From Gelidibacter mesophilus DSM 14095 (GTDB lineage: Bacteria; Bacteroidota; Bacteroidia; Flavobacteriales; Flavobacteriaceae): a stretch of 64,000 bases of DNA. The DNA is taken from assembly GCF_000423005.1 (NCBI RefSeq), contig NZ_AUHD01000012.1, positions 60,699-124,698 on the forward strand, in the 5' to 3' direction. The notes under the pieces were generated by a model, which did not search any database, had not been told where the DNA came from, and saw only the letters and a program-made list of their open reading frames with translations. A program made the translations under genes and the position numbers. Shown here in pieces: positions 1 through 9,513 of the stretch; the stretch's first letter is position 1; each line of letters starts with the position of its first letter.

Positions 1-470
1 TCCTGTCCAAAGAATTTTTGAGGTGCATTCTTGATGCGGATTAAGCCTCTCGAATAGAAATCAGCTTTAAAGGCGTTAATTTTTTCTAGATTCACTTTTC
101 TAGCCGCAATGGCCTTTCTCATGATGATATCGGCAGGATTTTCATCAGCTTTAATGACAACTTCATTTAATGAAATTTGTTCTTCAATAAGTGTGGCATC
201 CAACAGATATGGGAAATGCTCAATTTCTACTTTTTTCTTCACCGTTTTATAGCCTAAAAACTGAAATACGATCGTGTAGGTGCCAGATTTAACAAGATTG
301 AGCTCGTAGTAGCCCTCATCATTACTTGTGGTGCCGGTAAATGTGTTTTCTATATAGATATTGACAAAGGGAAGTGCCTCGTTTTTTTGGTCTGTGATGC
401 GACCTTTTATTTGAGAAAAGGCCTGTAGGCTACTCATAACAAGCAAAAAAGCGAGTAAATTTTTAAACAT
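1..470 (-). CDS. DUF5686 / carboxypeptidase-regulatory-like protein (partial)
   Basis: The reading frame starts at the ATG at 470 and is cut by the window edge after about 156 residues. It opens with a Sec signal peptide ending in QAFSQ. An Ig-like carboxypeptidase-regulatory (CarboxypepD_reg-like) domain of about 80 residues follows (PFVNIYIENT, GTTSNDEGYY). The start of the DUF5686 region comes next (PADIIMRKAI, then FKADFYSRG). Members of this family are exported envelope proteins of Bacteroidota, about 800 residues long, with a predicted C-terminal barrel; their function is unknown. Only the N-terminal fifth is visible, so the barrel part is assumed from the family. Confidence 0.8.
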   Translation of the reverse strand, partial: MFKNLLAFLLVMSSLQAFSQIKGRITDQKNEALPFVNIYIENTFTGTTSNDEGYYELNLVKSGTYTIVFQFLGYKTVKKKVEIEHFPYLLDATLIEEQISLNEVVIKADENPADIIMRKAIAARKVNLEKINAFKADFYSRGLIRIKNAPQKFFGQ

Positions 471-773
471 AAAGTTAGGGTTCTATTTCTATAGACGCAT
501 TTAATATAGAAATGGTTGCCTATGAACATTTCAAACTTAGTTATAAAAACGTCTTGTATTTGTTATAGCAATCTTAAATAATTGAATTTCTTCAAATGAG
601 AAATTGTTTTGTGGAATCTCTACATTACCGCAGTAAATAAGTGTTTTGGCAGCTAAGATCTACAATCGAAAAGCGGAGTGCATTAAAAATTTTATGTTTG
701 AATAGGGTTTTCCCGATACTATTTATCATAATAAATGCAATTGAAGTAATGGAAATTGGTCTATTCTGAAGTT
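471..773. other. Intergenic, no gene seen
   Basis: No convincing reading frame was found in these 303 bases. A TAnnTTTG-type -7 box occurs on the minus strand at 532-539 (TAAGTTTG), about 62 bases before the start of the DUF5686 gene, and could be its promoter. No clear -33 partner was found. Confidence 0.3.
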
Positions 774-1232
774 CTAACTATAGATTTTTTTAATCCGATC
801 AAGATTTCTCTTGTTTTCGCGGTCTCTAATAGTATCGCGCTTGTCATATAATTTTTTTCCTTTACCTAAAGCAATTTCCACTTTGGCAAGGCCTCTGTCA
901 TTTATAAACAAGCGTAAGGGAACAATCGCATAGCCTTTGGTCTGAACATCTTTGTTGAGCGATTTTAGTTCTCTTTTGTTCAAAAGTAATTTACGTTCAG
1001 CTTTTGGTCTGTGATTGTAGTAATTTCCAAATGCATATTCTTCAATATTCATATTGATCACGAAAAGCTCTCCTTTGGCGTTAAATTCACAAAAACTTTC
1101 GGCAATAGAGGCCTTGCCGCTTCTGATGGATTTTATTTCCGTGCCTGATAAAACAATTCCTGCGGTATACTTATCCAAAATTTCATAATTGAAACGCGCT
1201 TTTCTGTTTTTTATGTTGATGTTTTTTTGCAT
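774..1232 (-). CDS. smpB: SsrA-binding protein SmpB
   Basis: SmpB binds tmRNA and delivers it to stalled ribosomes in trans-translation. The protein is 152 residues, the normal SmpB length. It has the family signature LSGTEIKSIRSGKASIAES near the N-terminus, then a beta-barrel core (YNHRPKAERKLLL). The basic C-terminal tail (KRDTIRDRENKRN) is the part that enters the ribosomal mRNA channel. The ATG at 1232 was chosen because MQKNINIKNRKARF matches family N-termini; an ATG seven codons upstream would add an unlikely hydrophobic extension. The gene stands alone between the DUF5686 gene and a divergent lipoprotein gene. Confidence 0.97.
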   Translation of the reverse strand: MQKNINIKNRKARFNYEILDKYTAGIVLSGTEIKSIRSGKASIAESFCEFNAKGELFVINMNIEEYAFGNYYNHRPKAERKLLLNKRELKSLNKDVQTKGYAIVPLRLFINDRGLAKVEIALGKGKKLYDKRDTIRDRENKRNLDRIKKIYS

Positions 1233-1322
1233 AGGAAGCCAAAGATAAAACATTTAAGATAACTTTTGCGGAAGACGCATCCGTAATCTTTAAATTTACA
1301 AATTCATATAAAAAATTAAAAT

Positions 1323-2084
1323 ATGTTTCGGAAGTTTTTTGTTTTAGTGGTACTGGTAACCTTTTTCAATTGTAAGGAAAAAGAACAGCAAACAATTGAT
1401 ACGGCATCTGCTGAAGCTATCATTCAAAAATCGATAGAAGTTGCAGGAGGGCGTTTATTTGACCACTCAAATATCAGTTTTGACTTTAGAGACATCCATT
1501 ATAGAGCACTTCGCGACCATGGAAAATTTCAATTGGAGCGCCATTTTAAGGATTCAATTTCTGAAATTAGAGATGTGCTGAGCAACTCCGGATTTGAACG
1601 TTATAGAAATGGGGAAAAAGTGCATCTTGTTGATTCCATCGTTTCATTATATAGTGCTTCTGTCAATTCTGTGCATTATTTTGCTGTCCTTCCATATGGT
1701 TTGGACGGGAAGGCTGTTCATAAGGAATATTTAGGTACAACAGAAATAAAAGGAAATGAGTATCATAAAATTAAAGTCACATTTTCAGAAGACGGTGGCG
1801 GTGAAGATTATGAGGATGAATTTATATATTGGATCAGCAGAGGGCGGCTGACGGTAGATTATTTAGCTTATTCCTATAAAGAGATAGACGGCCAGGGATT
1901 TCGGTTTAGAGAAGCTTTCAATGTTAGGGAGGTGAACGGCTTACGGTTTGCAGATTATAACAACTACAAACCTACCACTTCAAATATTGATTTTGTGAAT
2001 ATTGACGCCTTATTCATTGCGGATAAGTTGCAATTACTTTCTAGGATAGAACTTAAAAACATTACGGTAAAAGCACTTAATTAA
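1323..2084 (+). CDS. Hypothetical lipoprotein (flavobacterial, DUF6503-like)
   Basis: This 253-residue protein has a lipoprotein signal with the lipobox TFFNC near residue 17, so it is probably anchored in the envelope. The rest is soluble and rich in beta strands, with repeated aromatic and acidic motifs (FDFRDIHYRA, DYEDEFIYWI). It resembles the flavobacterial DUF6503 lipoproteins, but that is a recognition by eye and the function is unknown. Its 3' end overlaps the convergent phosphatase gene by 8 bases, so the two share no obvious terminator. Confidence 0.7.
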   Translation: MFRKFFVLVVLVTFFNCKEKEQQTIDTASAEAIIQKSIEVAGGRLFDHSNISFDFRDIHYRALRDHGKFQLERHFKDSISEIRDVLSNSGFERYRNGEKVHLVDSIVSLYSASVNSVHYFAVLPYGLDGKAVHKEYLGTTEIKGNEYHKIKVTFSEDGGGEDYEDEFIYWISRGRLTVDYLAYSYKEIDGQGFRFREAFNVREVNGLRFADYNNYKPTTSNIDFVNIDALFIADKLQLLSRIELKNITVKALN

Positions 2085-2586
2085 TTGTGAGCACGAGGTC
2101 AGTAGTTTTGTCGTTGCTAATCGTTACGATATAAAGGTTGCCATTGTTGGCATCATCAATATCGACATATTTCTTAGTTCCAATCACCGCATTTACAAAA
2201 TCAGGAATTGTATTGCTGTGGCCTACAATCAAAACCGTTTTTCCACGCGTTGCGGTTTTAAAAGCATCATCATAACCATTGCTTACGCTATAGGTGATCA
2301 TGTCCAATTGATTTTTTGCAGCTGTAGGCTGCCCTGTCTCTTTGGTCCTGTTGTAATCTGTAGAATATACGGCATCGAACGGAATGTGTTGTAGGATTTC
2401 GCTCCAATGCCTTGCTCTTTTATAACCATCCCCAGTGAGATGTGCATCTTTTTCTGAAGGATCACTTCGATCTTTTTCAGCATGTCGAATAAAATAATAG
2501 GTGGTGATTTCTGAAGAATGGTTCTTTTGGGCGAATGAATTCACCGACAATAGAACAAAACAGATCATTGCCAAATATCGTATCAT
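2077..2586 (-). CDS. Histidine phosphatase family protein (SixA-like), exported
   Basis: This is a single-domain histidine phosphatase of about 170 residues. It starts with a signal peptide (MIRYLAM...NSFAQ), so it is likely periplasmic. The catalytic motif RHAEK lies just after the signal. The second active-site His is in VLIVGHSNTIPDF near the C-terminus, and the acidic segment YSTDYNRTKET fits the family. The substrate cannot be deduced; SixA homologues dephosphorylate phosphohistidine, while others act on small phosphoesters. The ATG at 2586 places the signal peptide correctly; the nine upstream codons look untranslated. The gene follows deoD by 23 bases and may be co-transcribed with it. 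Confidence 0.85.
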   Translation of the reverse strand: MIRYLAMICFVLLSVNSFAQKNHSSEITTYYFIRHAEKDRSDPSEKDAHLTGDGYKRARHWSEILQHIPFDAVYSTDYNRTKETGQPTAAKNQLDMITYSVSNGYDDAFKTATRGKTVLIVGHSNTIPDFVNAVIGTKKYVDIDDANNGNLYIVTISNDKTTDLVLTIN

Positions 2587-2609
2587 GGTTTGTTTTTTAA
2601 TAAATAGTA

Positions 2610-3308
2610 TCAAGCCAATTCCAGCGCAATTTCAATCATTTCCTTAAAAGTAGTTTCTCTTTCACTTGTACTGGTGCGCTCTCCTGTAACCAATGAGTCT
2701 GAGATAGTTAAGATGCTTAGAGCATTGACGTCATGTTTGGCGGCAACTGTATAAAGTCCAGCAGTTTCCATTTCAACGCATAGAATACCAAATCTCGACC
2801 ATTTTTTATAGGATTCAAAATCATCGGCATAAAACTCATCACTGGTCAAAACGTTTCCTGCCTTTAAAGAGATATTCTTGTTTTTCGCTGCTTCAATCGC
2901 TTTTTGAAAAAGGCCAAAATCGGCAGTAGGCGCAAAATCAGCACCACCAAAGCGGAGTTCATTAATTCCCGAAGTAGAAGATGCAGCCATAGCCAAGACG
3001 ATATCTCTTAACTTGACATGTTCTTGGTAAGACCCAGCACTTCCAACCCTTATCAGGTTTTTCACATCATAATCTGTAATCAATTCGTGGGCATAAATGG
3101 AAATGCTAGGGACGCCCATTCCTGTGCCCATCGTTGAAACACGCTTGCCTTTATAGGTGCCCGTATATCCAAGCATGCCTCTAACATTGTTAAAGCGTTT
3201 TGGGTTTTCAAAAAATGTATTGGCAATCCATTTTGCTCTTAACGGATCCCCTGGAAGAAGAATGGTTTCAGCTATTTCTCCTTTTTTAGCTTCGATATGC
3301 ACACTCAT
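2610..3308 (-). CDS. deoD: Purine nucleoside phosphorylase DeoD-type
   Basis: This cytosolic enzyme of purine salvage cleaves purine (deoxy)nucleosides with phosphate to base and (deoxy)ribose-1-phosphate. At 232 residues it has the usual hexameric DeoD length. Visible motifs are the N-terminal [11 protein letters not shown] and [12 protein letters not shown] (phosphate binding), [22 protein letters not shown], and the substrate-binding VEMETAGLY. The catalytic Asp region is present in LTISDSL. deoC lies 30 bases upstream on the same strand. Together they form a deo pathway pair that routes deoxynucleosides to acetaldehyde and glyceraldehyde-3-phosphate. Confidence 0.96.
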   Translation of the reverse strand: MSVHIEAKKGEIAETILLPGDPLRAKWIANTFFENPKRFNNVRGMLGYTGTYKGKRVSTMGTGMGVPSISIYAHELITDYDVKNLIRVGSAGSYQEHVKLRDIVLAMAASSTSGINELRFGGADFAPTADFGLFQKAIEAAKNKNISLKAGNVLTSDEFYADDFESYKKWSRFGILCVEMETAGLYTVAAKHDVNALSILTISDSLVTGERTSTSERETTFKEMIEIALELA

Positions 3309-3338
3309 AGACGTTGGATTAATTCCTAAAGATAGAAA

Positions 3339-4001
3339 TTAATATTTTGTTGTAGCTGATTTATCGGTCATCATTGCAACACCGGAGGATGTGCCTATCC
3401 GATCTGCGCCTGCATCAATATATTTAAGTGCAGTTTCCAGATCTTTGATGCCTCCTGAGGCTTTTATCTTCGCTTGGTCTTTTACTATTTTTTTTATGAT
3501 TTTTACAGCCGTCAAAGTAGCACCACCTTTAGAGAAACCGGTTGAGGTTTTGATGTAGTCCACTTTAGCATCCAAACAGATTTCGCAAACTTTAACAATT
3601 TCATTTTTGGAAAGCTCACTTATTTCAAGGATGACCTTAAGCGGAATTTTACCAATGGCCCTCTTGACATCAGAAATATCCTTAAAAACAGCGACATAAT
3701 TTTTGCTTCTTAACAAGCCCATATTTATAACCATGTCAATTTCTTCAGCTCCATCATTAATGGCATTTTTAGCCTCAAAAACTTTAGCTTCAGTAGCCAT
3801 GGCGCCCAAAGGAAAACCAACAACAGTTGCAATTTTTACATTGGTTTTTGAAAGTAATTGTTTGGCCAACGCAACATAGCATCCATTGACACAAACGGCA
3901 TAGAAATCATATTTTTTTGCGTCGTTGCACAAATCGATGATTTCTCTTTCAGTAGTGGTTGGCTTTAAAAGCGTATGATCAATAAATTGATTAATAGTCA
4001 T
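3339..4001 (-). CDS. deoC: Deoxyribose-phosphate aldolase
   Basis: DeoC cleaves 2-deoxyribose-5-phosphate to acetaldehyde and glyceraldehyde-3-phosphate. The protein is 220 residues, a typical class I DeoC. The Schiff-base lysine is in VDYIKTSTGF and the second active-site Lys is in IKASGGIKD. The N-terminal FIDHTLLKP and the phosphate-binding GADRIGTSSG are intact. The last residues (TDKSATTKY) are slightly longer than in many homologues. The gene is transcribed into deoD on the minus strand. Confidence 0.97.
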   Translation of the reverse strand: MTINQFIDHTLLKPTTTEREIIDLCNDAKKYDFYAVCVNGCYVALAKQLLSKTNVKIATVVGFPLGAMATEAKVFEAKNAINDGAEEIDMVINMGLLRSKNYVAVFKDISDVKRAIGKIPLKVILEISELSKNEIVKVCEICLDAKVDYIKTSTGFSKGGATLTAVKIIKKIVKDQAKIKASGGIKDLETALKYIDAGADRIGTSSGVAMMTDKSATTKY

Positions 4002-4534
4002 AAGTGTTTTGTAGGTTAAGTGTCGTAAAACTACGACAAACGGTTATTTGTTTAGAGTTTTTTCTGTTTTTTTAGATGAACGGTAAAAAAGAAAATGCGA
4101 ATTTTCATTAATCTCCTTTTTATGAGAATATTAGATGTTTTGACATTTTTTTGTTCAGCGTACCTCTGCTATACTTACGTTTGAACAGTGCAAAAAGACT
4201 ACCATTAGCGGAGAAGTTGCCTACTTTTATATTATGTTTAACATTCATTTTAAATTTATTTAAAGTAACCCCCGCACGGTTGCAACCTAAGTATTTGTCT
4301 ATGACAATTGGCTTGATTTTTATAGGGCCATCGAAGATTTAATACAGAATGTCAGACATAATATAGACAGTGCCATATTTAGAGAGCGTCCATCTTTTTG
4401 GACTTGCAGATAATAGGTAGAGCTAATTATAGAAGTGCAGGAAAATGATTGGGAAGTTATGGGTAACTCTCAGGATGATCACTACCGACTATGCCCCAGC
4501 TAGTAAAAAACAACCAGAAAGCCGTTTCAAGGCT
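4002..4534. other. Intergenic region without a supported gene
   Basis: No supported gene was found in these 533 bases. An inverted repeat GTCGT-aaaact-ACGAC lies about 20 bases upstream of deoC, near 4021-4036, and might be an operator. A minus-strand frame of 42 codons around 4130-4260 has no recognisable family. A weak hairpin (AAGCC/GGCTT) near 4518-4535 is followed by a T-run on the plus strand, but no plus-strand gene ends there. Confidence 0.4.
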
Positions 4535-4954
4535 TCATTTTTTAGATGATTTTGTTTTAACTTTTTCAACAACACTTTCATCGTTATTAAACAACTCATG
4601 TACCCATGCAATGGCATCACTTAAATTATTGAAGATTCCATAGGGTTTTTTATAAAAACCTTGCTCATATTCGGCATTTCTCCGCATAAGTGCGGTTTTT
4701 GGAATGATGGCAATAGCAATTAGGTTGGGAACTTTCTCCGCTTCCGGATAGATCAATGGGTTTACGCCGTAGGATTTTACGCGATTTGAAATATACGCCA
4801 TCTTTTTGCCACTAAAATGCTTGTGCACTATGTCGTTTAAAAAGTCGTTGTGATGTGGTTCAATCACGACGCCTTCCCTCACTTGATTGATAATATATTC
4901 ATCAAAAACAAACACTTCACAATCTTCTAAACTATAGTATTTTATGATGCCCAT
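4535..4954 (-). CDS. Hypothetical protein, STAS/SpoIIAA-like fold possible
   Basis: From the ATG at 4954 (MGIIKYYSLEDCEVFV) the protein is 139 residues, cytosolic and without membrane segments. The ending (FNNLSDAIAWVHELF, then a Lys-rich tail) matches the final helix often seen in small flavobacterial STAS/SpoIIAA-like proteins. No catalytic motif is visible. The longer frame up to 5029 is rejected because it runs through the clpB terminator hairpin at 5022-5055. Function unknown. Confidence 0.65.
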   Translation of the reverse strand: MGIIKYYSLEDCEVFVFDEYIINQVREGVVIEPHHNDFLNDIVHKHFSGKKMAYISNRVKSYGVNPLIYPEAEKVPNLIAIAIIPKTALMRRNAEYEQGFYKKPYGIFNNLSDAIAWVHELFNNDESVVEKVKTKSSKK

Positions 4955-5010
4955 GTGTTCGATTTTAAAATCAATGTTTAATCTACATCTAATATAATAT
5001 ATGTTTTCCC

Positions 5011-5055
5011 AAATAAAAAAAAACAGCACTTATCTTTTGCAAGACTTGTGCTGTT
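5011..5055 (-). terminator. Intrinsic terminator downstream of clpB
   Basis: A perfect 8-bp stem (AACAGCAC / GTGCTGTT) spans 5022-5055. On the minus strand it is followed by a run of T (complement of 5011-5021). It lies about 75 bases beyond the clpB stop codon and separates clpB from the small gene downstream. Confidence 0.8.
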
Positions 5056-5131
5056 CCTAACTAACCAACCAACTATTATGAAAAATCCTTACGGACTTTT
5101 TAAACGCCAACATTGAGCATGTCAACGTTTG

Positions 5132-7744
5132 CTATTCTTGGACTTCGTCTACCAATGCTCCTTGGTTTCTAAAGACCAATTTGTCATTAAATGAATCTAG
5201 CAGAATAATACTGTCTGTAGATATGTTTCCTGAGAGGAGCTCCTTACTCAGTTCGTTTAAGACTTCTTTTTGTATCACACGCTTTACAGGGCGTGCGCCG
5301 TACTCTGGGTTGAAGCCTTTCTCTCCTAAATACGCAGTCGCTTCCATTGTCGCATCAAAAGTAATGCCTTGCTTTGCCAACATTCTTGTTAGGCCCTTCA
5401 ATTGCAAGCCTACTATTTCCAAAATGTTTTGTTTTGTCAGTGGTGTGAACATAATAATGTCGTCAATACGATTTAGGAATTCAGGGCGTACGCTTTGTTT
5501 CAATAATCCCAACACTTCAATTTTTGCGGACTCCATGGCTGATTCAATATCCTTTGTCGCTTCAAAACGCTGCTGGATAATGTCACTTCCCATATTGGAA
5601 GTCATAATGATAATCGTATTTTTGAAATCGGCAACACGACCTTTGTTATCTGTCAATCGGCCCTCATCCAAGACTTGCAATAAAATATTGAAAGTATCAG
5701 GATGGGCTTTTTCTATTTCATCAAGCAACACCACAGAATATGGTTTTCTTCTAACGGCTTCCGTTAGCTGCCCGCCTTCATCATAACCTACGTATCCTGG
5801 AGGTGCACCAATCAATCGGCTGACGCTGTGTCTTTCTTGATATTCGCTCATGTCTATTCGCGTCATTGCGCTTTCATCGTCAAAGAGATATTCTGCCAGT
5901 GCTTTTGCCAATTCGGTTTTACCAACCCCTGTGGTTCCTAAAAATAGAAAGGTTCCAATAGGCTTTTGGGCATTTTGAAGCCCAGCACGACTTCTTCTTA
6001 CGGCATCACTCACAGCGACAATGGCCTCTTCCTGCCCAACCACGCGCTTGTGCAATTGTTCTTCAAGTTTTAGAAGCTTTTCTCTGTCAGATTGCAGCAT
6101 TTTGGTTACCGGAATTCCCGTCCATTTGGCCACCACTTCTGCGATGTCCTCATAGGTTACTTCTTCTTTAATCAGAGAACTTCCGGATTGGTTTTCACGT
6201 AATTCCGTTTGAAGTTTCTCAAGCGTTTCTTGTGCTTCCTTTATTTTTCCATAACGAATTTCAGCTACTTTACCATAATCGCCTTCACGCTCGGCACGTT
6301 CGGCTTCCATTTTAAAATCTTCAATGTTGGATTTTGTCGTTTGGATATTGTCCACCACTTCTTTTTCGCTTTTCCATTTCGCATTGATTTCATTGCGCTC
6401 TTCTTTTAGATTGGCGAGGTCAGAGCGAAGCATCTTTAACTTGGCTTCATCTTTTTCACGTTTGATCGCTTCGATTTCAATTTCCAATTGCATGACTTTC
6501 CGGTCCAAAACGTCCAGTTCTTCTGGTTTAGAATTGATTTCCATGCGTAACTTGGAAGCGGCCTCGTCCATCAAATCAATCGCTTTGTCTGGAAGAAACC
6601 TGTTTGTTATATAGCGTTCAGACAATTCAACGGCGCCAATAATGGCTTCGTCTTTAATTCGGACTTTATGATGGGTTTCGTATTTTTCTTTAATCCCACG
6701 AAGAATAGAAATTGCGCTTTCAGTATCTGGTTCATTGACCATTACTTTTTGGAAACGGCGCTCCAAGGCTTTGTCTTTTTCAAAATACTTTTGATATTCA
6801 TCAAGCGTTGTAGCTCCAATGGCCCTCAATTCACCTCTGGCCAAAGCTGGTTTTAGGATGTTTGCTGCATCCATAGCTCCTTGTCCACCACCGGCGCCAA
6901 CGAGCGTGTGAATCTCGTCAATAAATAGGACAATATCTCCTTCGCTGGAAGTTACTTCCTTAATAACTGATTTTAACCGCTCTTCAAATTCGCCTTTGTA
7001 CTTAGCTCCCGCGATAAGAGCGCCCATATCTAAAGCAAAAACCTGTTTGTCCTTAAGGTTCTCAGGGACGTCGCCATCTATAATGCGATGTGCCAATCCT
7101 TCAGCAATTGCCGTTTTACCAGTACCGGGTTCACCAACCAGAATCGGGTTGTTTTTGGTACGTCGGGATAGGATTTGAAGAATTCTTCTAATTTCTTCAT
7201 CACGACCAATCACTGGATCCAACTTGCCGTCTTTTGCCATTTGGTTAAGGTTTTTGGCGTATTTATTCAAAGCGTTGTAGGTATCCTCTTGGCTTTGAGA
7301 GGTTACACTTTCACCTTGGCGAAGTTCTTCTATACTAGCGGTCAATGTTTTGTCAGTGACCCCTTGATCTTTGAGCATTTGTGCAATTTTACTGTTCGAT
7401 TTGAAAACAGCCAAAATTAAATGTTCAATGGAGACGAAATCATCTTTCATTTTTTTTGCAATGAGGGCGGCCTCATTTAATGTTTTGTTCGCTTCTCTAG
7501 ACAACATTAGGTCGCCGCCAGTAACTTTAGAATAGCTTTCAAGTTGCTTATCCAAAGTTTGTTGCAATAAGTTGACATTGACATTTAGTTTTTTAAGAAG
7601 GAACGGTAGCACGTTCTCATCCACTTCAAAAATAGCTTTGAAAATATGCTCATTTTCTATCTGTTGATGGCCGTAACTTTGCGCAAGCTGCTGAGCTTGC
7701 TGAATGGCCTCCTGTGATTTAATGGTATAATTATTAAAATTCAT
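5132..7744 (-). CDS. clpB: ATP-dependent chaperone ClpB
   Basis: This 870-residue Hsp100 disaggregase extracts polypeptides from aggregates together with DnaK. Domains in order are: two Clp_N repeats (1-150); AAA1 with Walker A GEPGTGKT near 205 and the conserved [10 protein letters not shown]; the coiled-coil M domain (about 400-530) that marks ClpB rather than ClpA or ClpC; and AAA2 with Walker [10 protein letters not shown] near 605, followed by the D2-small domain. Length and motifs are complete. No CIRCE-type operator was recognised. A short inverted repeat CCCGA-caaa-TCGGG (7754-7767) lies 10 bases before the start codon and could affect initiation. Confidence 0.98.
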   Translation of the reverse strand: MNFNNYTIKSQEAIQQAQQLAQSYGHQQIENEHIFKAIFEVDENVLPFLLKKLNVNVNLLQQTLDKQLESYSKVTGGDLMLSREANKTLNEAALIAKKMKDDFVSIEHLILAVFKSNSKIAQMLKDQGVTDKTLTASIEELRQGESVTSQSQEDTYNALNKYAKNLNQMAKDGKLDPVIGRDEEIRRILQILSRRTKNNPILVGEPGTGKTAIAEGLAHRIIDGDVPENLKDKQVFALDMGALIAGAKYKGEFEERLKSVIKEVTSSEGDIVLFIDEIHTLVGAGGGQGAMDAANILKPALARGELRAIGATTLDEYQKYFEKDKALERRFQKVMVNEPDTESAISILRGIKEKYETHHKVRIKDEAIIGAVELSERYITNRFLPDKAIDLMDEAASKLRMEINSKPEELDVLDRKVMQLEIEIEAIKREKDEAKLKMLRSDLANLKEERNEINAKWKSEKEVVDNIQTTKSNIEDFKMEAERAEREGDYGKVAEIRYGKIKEAQETLEKLQTELRENQSGSSLIKEEVTYEDIAEVVAKWTGIPVTKMLQSDREKLLKLEEQLHKRVVGQEEAIVAVSDAVRRSRAGLQNAQKPIGTFLFLGTTGVGKTELAKALAEYLFDDESAMTRIDMSEYQERHSVSRLIGAPPGYVGYDEGGQLTEAVRRKPYSVVLLDEIEKAHPDTFNILLQVLDEGRLTDNKGRVADFKNTIIIMTSNMGSDIIQQRFEATKDIESAMESAKIEVLGLLKQSVRPEFLNRIDDIIMFTPLTKQNILEIVGLQLKGLTRMLAKQGITFDATMEATAYLGEKGFNPEYGARPVKRVIQKEVLNELSKELLSGNISTDSIILLDSFNDKLVFRNQGALVDEVQE

Positions 7745-8095
7745 AATATGCTGCCCGACAAATCGGGAATCTTGTTTTATATGTTAGTACTTCTATTTTT
7801 AATTTCATCCGTACAGGAATAAAATGTAAAATGTTCGTTGTTTGTTGCGTTTCAAATATCCTACCAAGTCACAGAATGCGACAAAATGTCGGTAAAAATT
7901 AATAAGTATGCGACTTTTCGTCAGTTTGTAAGATGTTTATACTTTCGCCGACTTTACTATAAAGTTATTTAGATTTTGGGTAATAATAGGTCTGTTTAGA
8001 ATAACTTTAACGCCAAAATAAATTCATAAGTGAAAAGTTTAGAGAAGACGATAATCGTCAATAAATAATAACGCCAAATATTAAAAGATACTAAA
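7745..8095. other. Divergent intergenic region clpB / ytxJ
   Basis: These 351 bases carry the promoters of two divergent genes. The inverted repeat CCCGA-caaa-TCGGG at 7754-7767 sits in the clpB leader. A -7-like box TATACTTT occurs near 7938 on the plus strand, downstream of a TTTG, and may serve ytxJ. No open reading frame is supported. Confidence 0.35.
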
Positions 8096-8503
8096 ATGGG
8101 ATTACTTGATAAATTATTTGCCTCCACTGGCTCAACCAACGAGTCGGATAAATCGAAACAACAAAATGTCACGCCTTGGATTGATTTGAACCAGGTTGAA
8201 CAATTGGAAAACATTGCAGAAAAGTCTAAATCAAAAACACAATATATCTTTAAACACTCTACCCGTTGTGGTGTGAGTCGAATGGTTATCAGTCAATTTA
8301 AGAAAAATTATAAGCTGTCAGAAGCTGAGGCTGACCTATATTACTTGGATTTGCTGAATTATAGAGCTATTTCAGCTGAGATTGCGGAAAAATTTCAGGT
8401 GATGCATGAGTCGCCTCAATTATTGGTTATTAAGAATGGGGTGGTGGTAGCACATGACAGCCACAGTGGAATCAATACTTTGGACCTAGAAAAGTTTCTC
8501 TAA
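8096..8503 (+). CDS. ytxJ: Bacillithiol system redox-active protein YtxJ
   Basis: This 135-residue thioredoxin-fold protein of the YtxJ (DUF2847) family is linked to bacillithiol-dependent protein thiol repair. The single redox Cys lies in FKHSTRCGVSRMV, the monothiol version of the thioredoxin active site. The cis-Pro loop is present as ESPQLLVIKNG. The N-terminus (GLLDKLF) carries a short extension. The gene is monocistronic and ends in a clear terminator. Assignment rests on the whole-length resemblance to YtxJ. Confidence 0.93.
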   Translation: MGLLDKLFASTGSTNESDKSKQQNVTPWIDLNQVEQLENIAEKSKSKTQYIFKHSTRCGVSRMVISQFKKNYKLSEAEADLYYLDLLNYRAISAEIAEKFQVMHESPQLLVIKNGVVVAHDSHSGINTLDLEKFL

Positions 8504-8575
8504 TCCCTTAATATTGATTAGGGAATTCAAAAATACGCTTATAATAACAATAAGGTTATCAGTGGTTTGATACAG

Positions 8576-8612
8576 AAAAAGGAGCATCACATTATTGTTT
8601 TTGCTCCTTTTT
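8576..8612 (+). terminator. Intrinsic terminator of ytxJ
   Basis: A perfect 11-bp stem (AAAAAGGAGCA / TGCTCCTTTTT) with a 15-base loop is followed by TTATTTT. It lies 73 bases after the ytxJ stop and is symmetric enough to work for the convergent gene as well. Confidence 0.8.
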
Positions 8613-8661
8613 ATTTTAAATAAAAAAGTAACAGCAGTGTTGTTAGGCGTAATACCCTTTT

Positions 8662-9411
8662 TTATATGATTTTTTTAATGACCCTCAATTTATGGGTATG
8701 TATTTTAGTATCTATGTTGTAGATGCCAGAATGGTCCAGCCGATCAATGCGTACTTTTCCATGGGCATGAATGATGTAATTGTCCGGCATCATTATGCCA
8801 ACATGTACAATTTGGCCTTCGCTATTGTCGAAAAACGCCAAATCACCAGGTTCGCTTTCTTCAATAAAACTTAAGGCTTCACCTTGTTTGGCTTGCTGTT
8901 CAACATTGCGAGACAATCTATAGCCATTTAGTTTGTAAACCATTTGTGTGAAACCAGAAGCATCAATGCCGAAGGGCGTTTTGCCACCCCACAAATAAGG
9001 GGCGTTCCGATATAAAAAAGCAGTTTCAATGAGGTTCGATTTTGGTTGAAGACCTTCAATGCTATTGCCGTCAAATAGATGGTTAAGAAAGCTTAACCCC
9101 GTTAGTGAAGAGCCTAGCGGAATGGTCAACAATTGGTCGTCATTGTCTTGCACAAATTCTATTAAATCAGATGATAATTTTTGAGGACATCCCATCAAAG
9201 CGCTATAATCCACTTCGGAAATTTCTAGATATTGATTGTTGTCAATCCACCCTTCACAGCGGTCAAAGTCCAAACGGACCTTACTCCATTTTTTTCGTTT
9301 TTCAATAACCTTAAAAACATCGCCATATAACACCTGAGAAACTAATTCCGAAATGTCAGAGGGTTCTATTCTTAAGGGGACGATGCTTAAATTGGCAATT
9401 CCGTATGGCAT
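8662..9411 (-). CDS. NlpC/P60 (C40) family protein with catalytic Cys replaced by Ala
   Basis: This 249-residue protein has an N-terminal SH3-like half (QVLYGDVFKVIEKRKKW, then a WIDNNQYLEI strand) and a C-terminal NlpC/P60 domain (NAPYLWGGKTPFGID). Family members cut peptidoglycan stem peptides with a Cys-His dyad. Here the position that should be Cys in the D-C-S-G motif reads GIDASGF, with a clear GCT codon near residue 147. The catalytic His (IVHVGIMM) and the third polar residue (IIHAHG) remain. No signal peptide is obvious. By family knowledge it would be inactive as a hydrolase and may only bind cell wall. Confidence 0.85.
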   Translation of the reverse strand: MPYGIANLSIVPLRIEPSDISELVSQVLYGDVFKVIEKRKKWSKVRLDFDRCEGWIDNNQYLEISEVDYSALMGCPQKLSSDLIEFVQDNDDQLLTIPLGSSLTGLSFLNHLFDGNSIEGLQPKSNLIETAFLYRNAPYLWGGKTPFGIDASGFTQMVYKLNGYRLSRNVEQQAKQGEALSFIEESEPGDLAFFDNSEGQIVHVGIMMPDNYIIHAHGKVRIDRLDHSGIYNIDTKIHTHKLRVIKKII

Positions 9412-9513
9412 AGAAATGAAATTATCTATTTATTATTTTTATGGATTATTGAATAATTAAATAGAAATCTGTAATTTAAAAATAGGGTCACTAAGAAAGA
9501 TTTTATCGATAAA

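Noticed and set aside
4151..4342. 63-codon plus-strand frame in the gap after deoC
   Set aside because: No recognisable motif, no good upstream context, and composition like intergenic DNA.
5181..7420. Several plus-strand frames antisense to clpB
   Set aside because: They are shadows of the highly conserved clpB gene and have no motif of their own.
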